A stretch of DNA of 7,979 nucleotides from positions 1 through 7,979 of the forward strand of contig JAFQND010000137.1 in assembly GCA_017396055.1 (NCBI GenBank), written 5' to 3'. The stretch comes from Oscillospiraceae bacterium. Its GTDB lineage: Bacteria > Bacillota > Clostridia > Oscillospirales > Ruminococcaceae. The notes beneath the pieces were generated by a model. The model saw only the letters and a program-made list of their open reading frames with translations, made no database searches and was not told the origin of the DNA. Both the position numbers and the translations under genes were made by a program. Below, piece by piece: positions 7,022 to 7,979 of this stretch; position 1 is the stretch's first letter; each line of letters begins with the position of its first letter.

Positions 7022-7051
7022 AAAAAACGGCATCCGTTTGCGGATGCCGTT
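7022..7051 (-). terminator. Strong intrinsic terminator after the alcohol dehydrogenase
   Basis: AACGGCATCCG (- strand, 7051-7041) pairs with CGGATGCCGTT (7036-7026), 11 bp with a CAAA loop, continuing into six T (7027-7022). It lies 12 nt after the ADH stop codon and upstream of the DUF3795 gene on the same strand. Confidence 0.93.
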
Positions 7052-7062
7052 CGGATCATCGT

Positions 7063-7979
7063 TTACAGTTCCGCCGAGATCAGATATTTGCCCTTGGCGC
7101 GCAGTTCGGGATTGGAAAGAACTTCTTCCAGCTTCTCCAGGCCACAGGTCTCATAGACCATGCTGGTGACATCCAGTCTGCCGGAGTCGATCAGATCAAG
7201 AGCTCTCTTCTGGGTATAGGGGTTGATAAAGGAAGCTTTCAGCTCGATCTCTTTCTGGAAGACCTGGAAGGGCTTGACAGCAACGGTCTCGTCGGGCTTG
7301 GTCAGACCGAACATCATGACAACAGCCTTGGGGCCGGCCAGTTCGATGGCCTGTGCAATGGTGGAGGTGCGGCCGACACACTCGATAACGGTGTTGATCC
7401 AGGTCATACCGGCAGCTTTCAGGACAGCCTCGACATCTTCATTGATGGGATCGACAGCAAGGTCTGCGCCCAGCTTCAGGCCCATTTCACGTTTGCCTGC
7501 AACAGGCTCCAGCAGAGCAACTTTGGCTGCGCCGGCCATCTTTGCCAGCTGTACCATCAGAAGGCCGATCATACCGCCACCGATAACCACGACCTGATGG
7601 CCGGGCTGGATATTACACAGATCGATACCGTGCAGGCAGCAGGCAACGGGCTCGGTCATAGCGCCCTGTTCAAACGAGGTATTGTCACCCAGTTTATAGA
7701 TCTGGCGCTCGTCAACTGCGCAATATTCGGCAAAACCGCCGTTGACGGTGGTGCCATAGCCGATCATCGAAGAGCAGTAATGGGCGATGCCGTTGCGGCA
7801 GGCCTCACAGGTACCACAGTAGCAGTTGGGATCCACACAGACGCGGTCTCCGACCTTACAGCCGGTGACAGCGGAACCGACTTCGGCAACGATACCGGAG
7901 AATTCATGTCCGAGAATGGTGGGAGGGGTGACAGCGGCTGCGCCGGGGTCGCCTTCATAGATATGCACATCGGTGCCGC
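7063..7979 (-). CDS. Zinc-dependent medium-chain alcohol/polyol dehydrogenase, 5' end missing
   Basis: The frame is open to the right edge: before the GTG at 7968 it reads GTD (7977-7969), and the two edge bases GC fit a Cys codon of the usual C-GTD catalytic zinc site. Roughly 35-40 N-terminal residues lie outside, so GTG 7968 is not the start. About 304 residues are visible. Catalytic zinc: the edge Cys, GHE in LGHEFSG, and Glu in MTEPVACC. Structural zinc: CGTCEACRNGIAHYC (CxxCxxCx7C). Rossmann fold: GGGMIGLLMVQLAKMAGA, followed by an acidic residue (LLEP) of the kind that favours NAD(H). This is the sorbitol/threonine dehydrogenase branch of the MDR superfamily; it oxidises a polyol, amino alcohol or sugar derivative, substrate unresolved. 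It ends in TAA, followed by its own terminator. Confidence 0.92.
   Translation of the reverse strand, partial: GTDVHIYEGDPGAAAVTPPTILGHEFSGIVAEVGSAVTGCKVGDRVCVDPNCYCGTCEACRNGIAHYCSSMIGYGTTVNGGFAEYCAVDERQIYKLGDNTSFEQGAMTEPVACCLHGIDLCNIQPGHQVVVIGGGMIGLLMVQLAKMAGAAKVALLEPVAGKREMGLKLGADLAVDPINEDVEAVLKAAGMTWINTVIECVGRTSTIAQAIELAGPKAVVMMFGLTKPDETVAVKPFQVFQKEIELKASFINPYTQKRALDLIDSGRLDVTSMVYETCGLEKLEEVLSNPELRAKGKYLISAEL

Noticed and set aside
1..7979. CRISPR arrays, tRNA or rRNA genes, phage or defence genes
   Set aside because: No regularly spaced repeats, cloverleaf sequences, integrases, transposases or known defence domains were seen on either strand.

Overview
The window looks like a chromosomal segment of a low-to-mid GC Gram-positive bacterium, most likely an uncultured gut-type Clostridia member. 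The main reasons are a canonical T-box riboswitch upstream of proS, strong AGGAGG-type ribosome binding sites, intrinsic terminators with U-tracts, and protein sequences resembling Clostridia carbohydrate-catabolism proteins. The lineage is inferred from these traits, without any database search.

Layout. On the + strand, the C-terminal part of a nucleoside phosphorylase (runs off the left edge, ends at 308) is followed 15 nt later by a 466-aa protein with a glycoside-hydrolase-type (GH20/GH67-like) two-domain architecture (324-1724). A bidirectional terminator (1728-1766) closes this unit and also the convergent proS gene. On the - strand, from right to left, lie: a zinc-dependent medium-chain alcohol/polyol dehydrogenase (5' end beyond the right edge, 7063-7979) with its own strong terminator (7022-7051); a Cys-rich DUF3795-type small protein (6717-6998); a GH10-like protein without signal peptide (5389-6720, ATGA overlap with the preceding gene); an FAD-dependent oxidoreductase of the FAD_oxidored type interrupted by one in-frame TAG (3898-5385); then the proS promoter, T-box leader and proS (1775-3490).

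How it fits together. The DUF3795, GH10-like and FAD oxidoreductase genes are packed with a 4-nt overlap and a 3-nt gap, so they look like one translationally coupled unit, perhaps for intracellular processing of an imported glycoside. That role is inference. proS is a housekeeping gene under its own promoter and reads uncharged tRNA-Pro through the leader (specifier CCC, antiterminator bulge UGGU).

Most worth a second look: the in-frame amber codon in the FAD oxidoreductase (no gene in the window uses TAG as its terminal stop), and an unusual 13-nt perfect complementarity between the extreme 5' end of the proS leader RNA and the terminator U-tract plus the bases just beyond it. I saw no tRNA, rRNA, CRISPR array, insertion sequence or phage gene, and no convincing new defence or mobile system.
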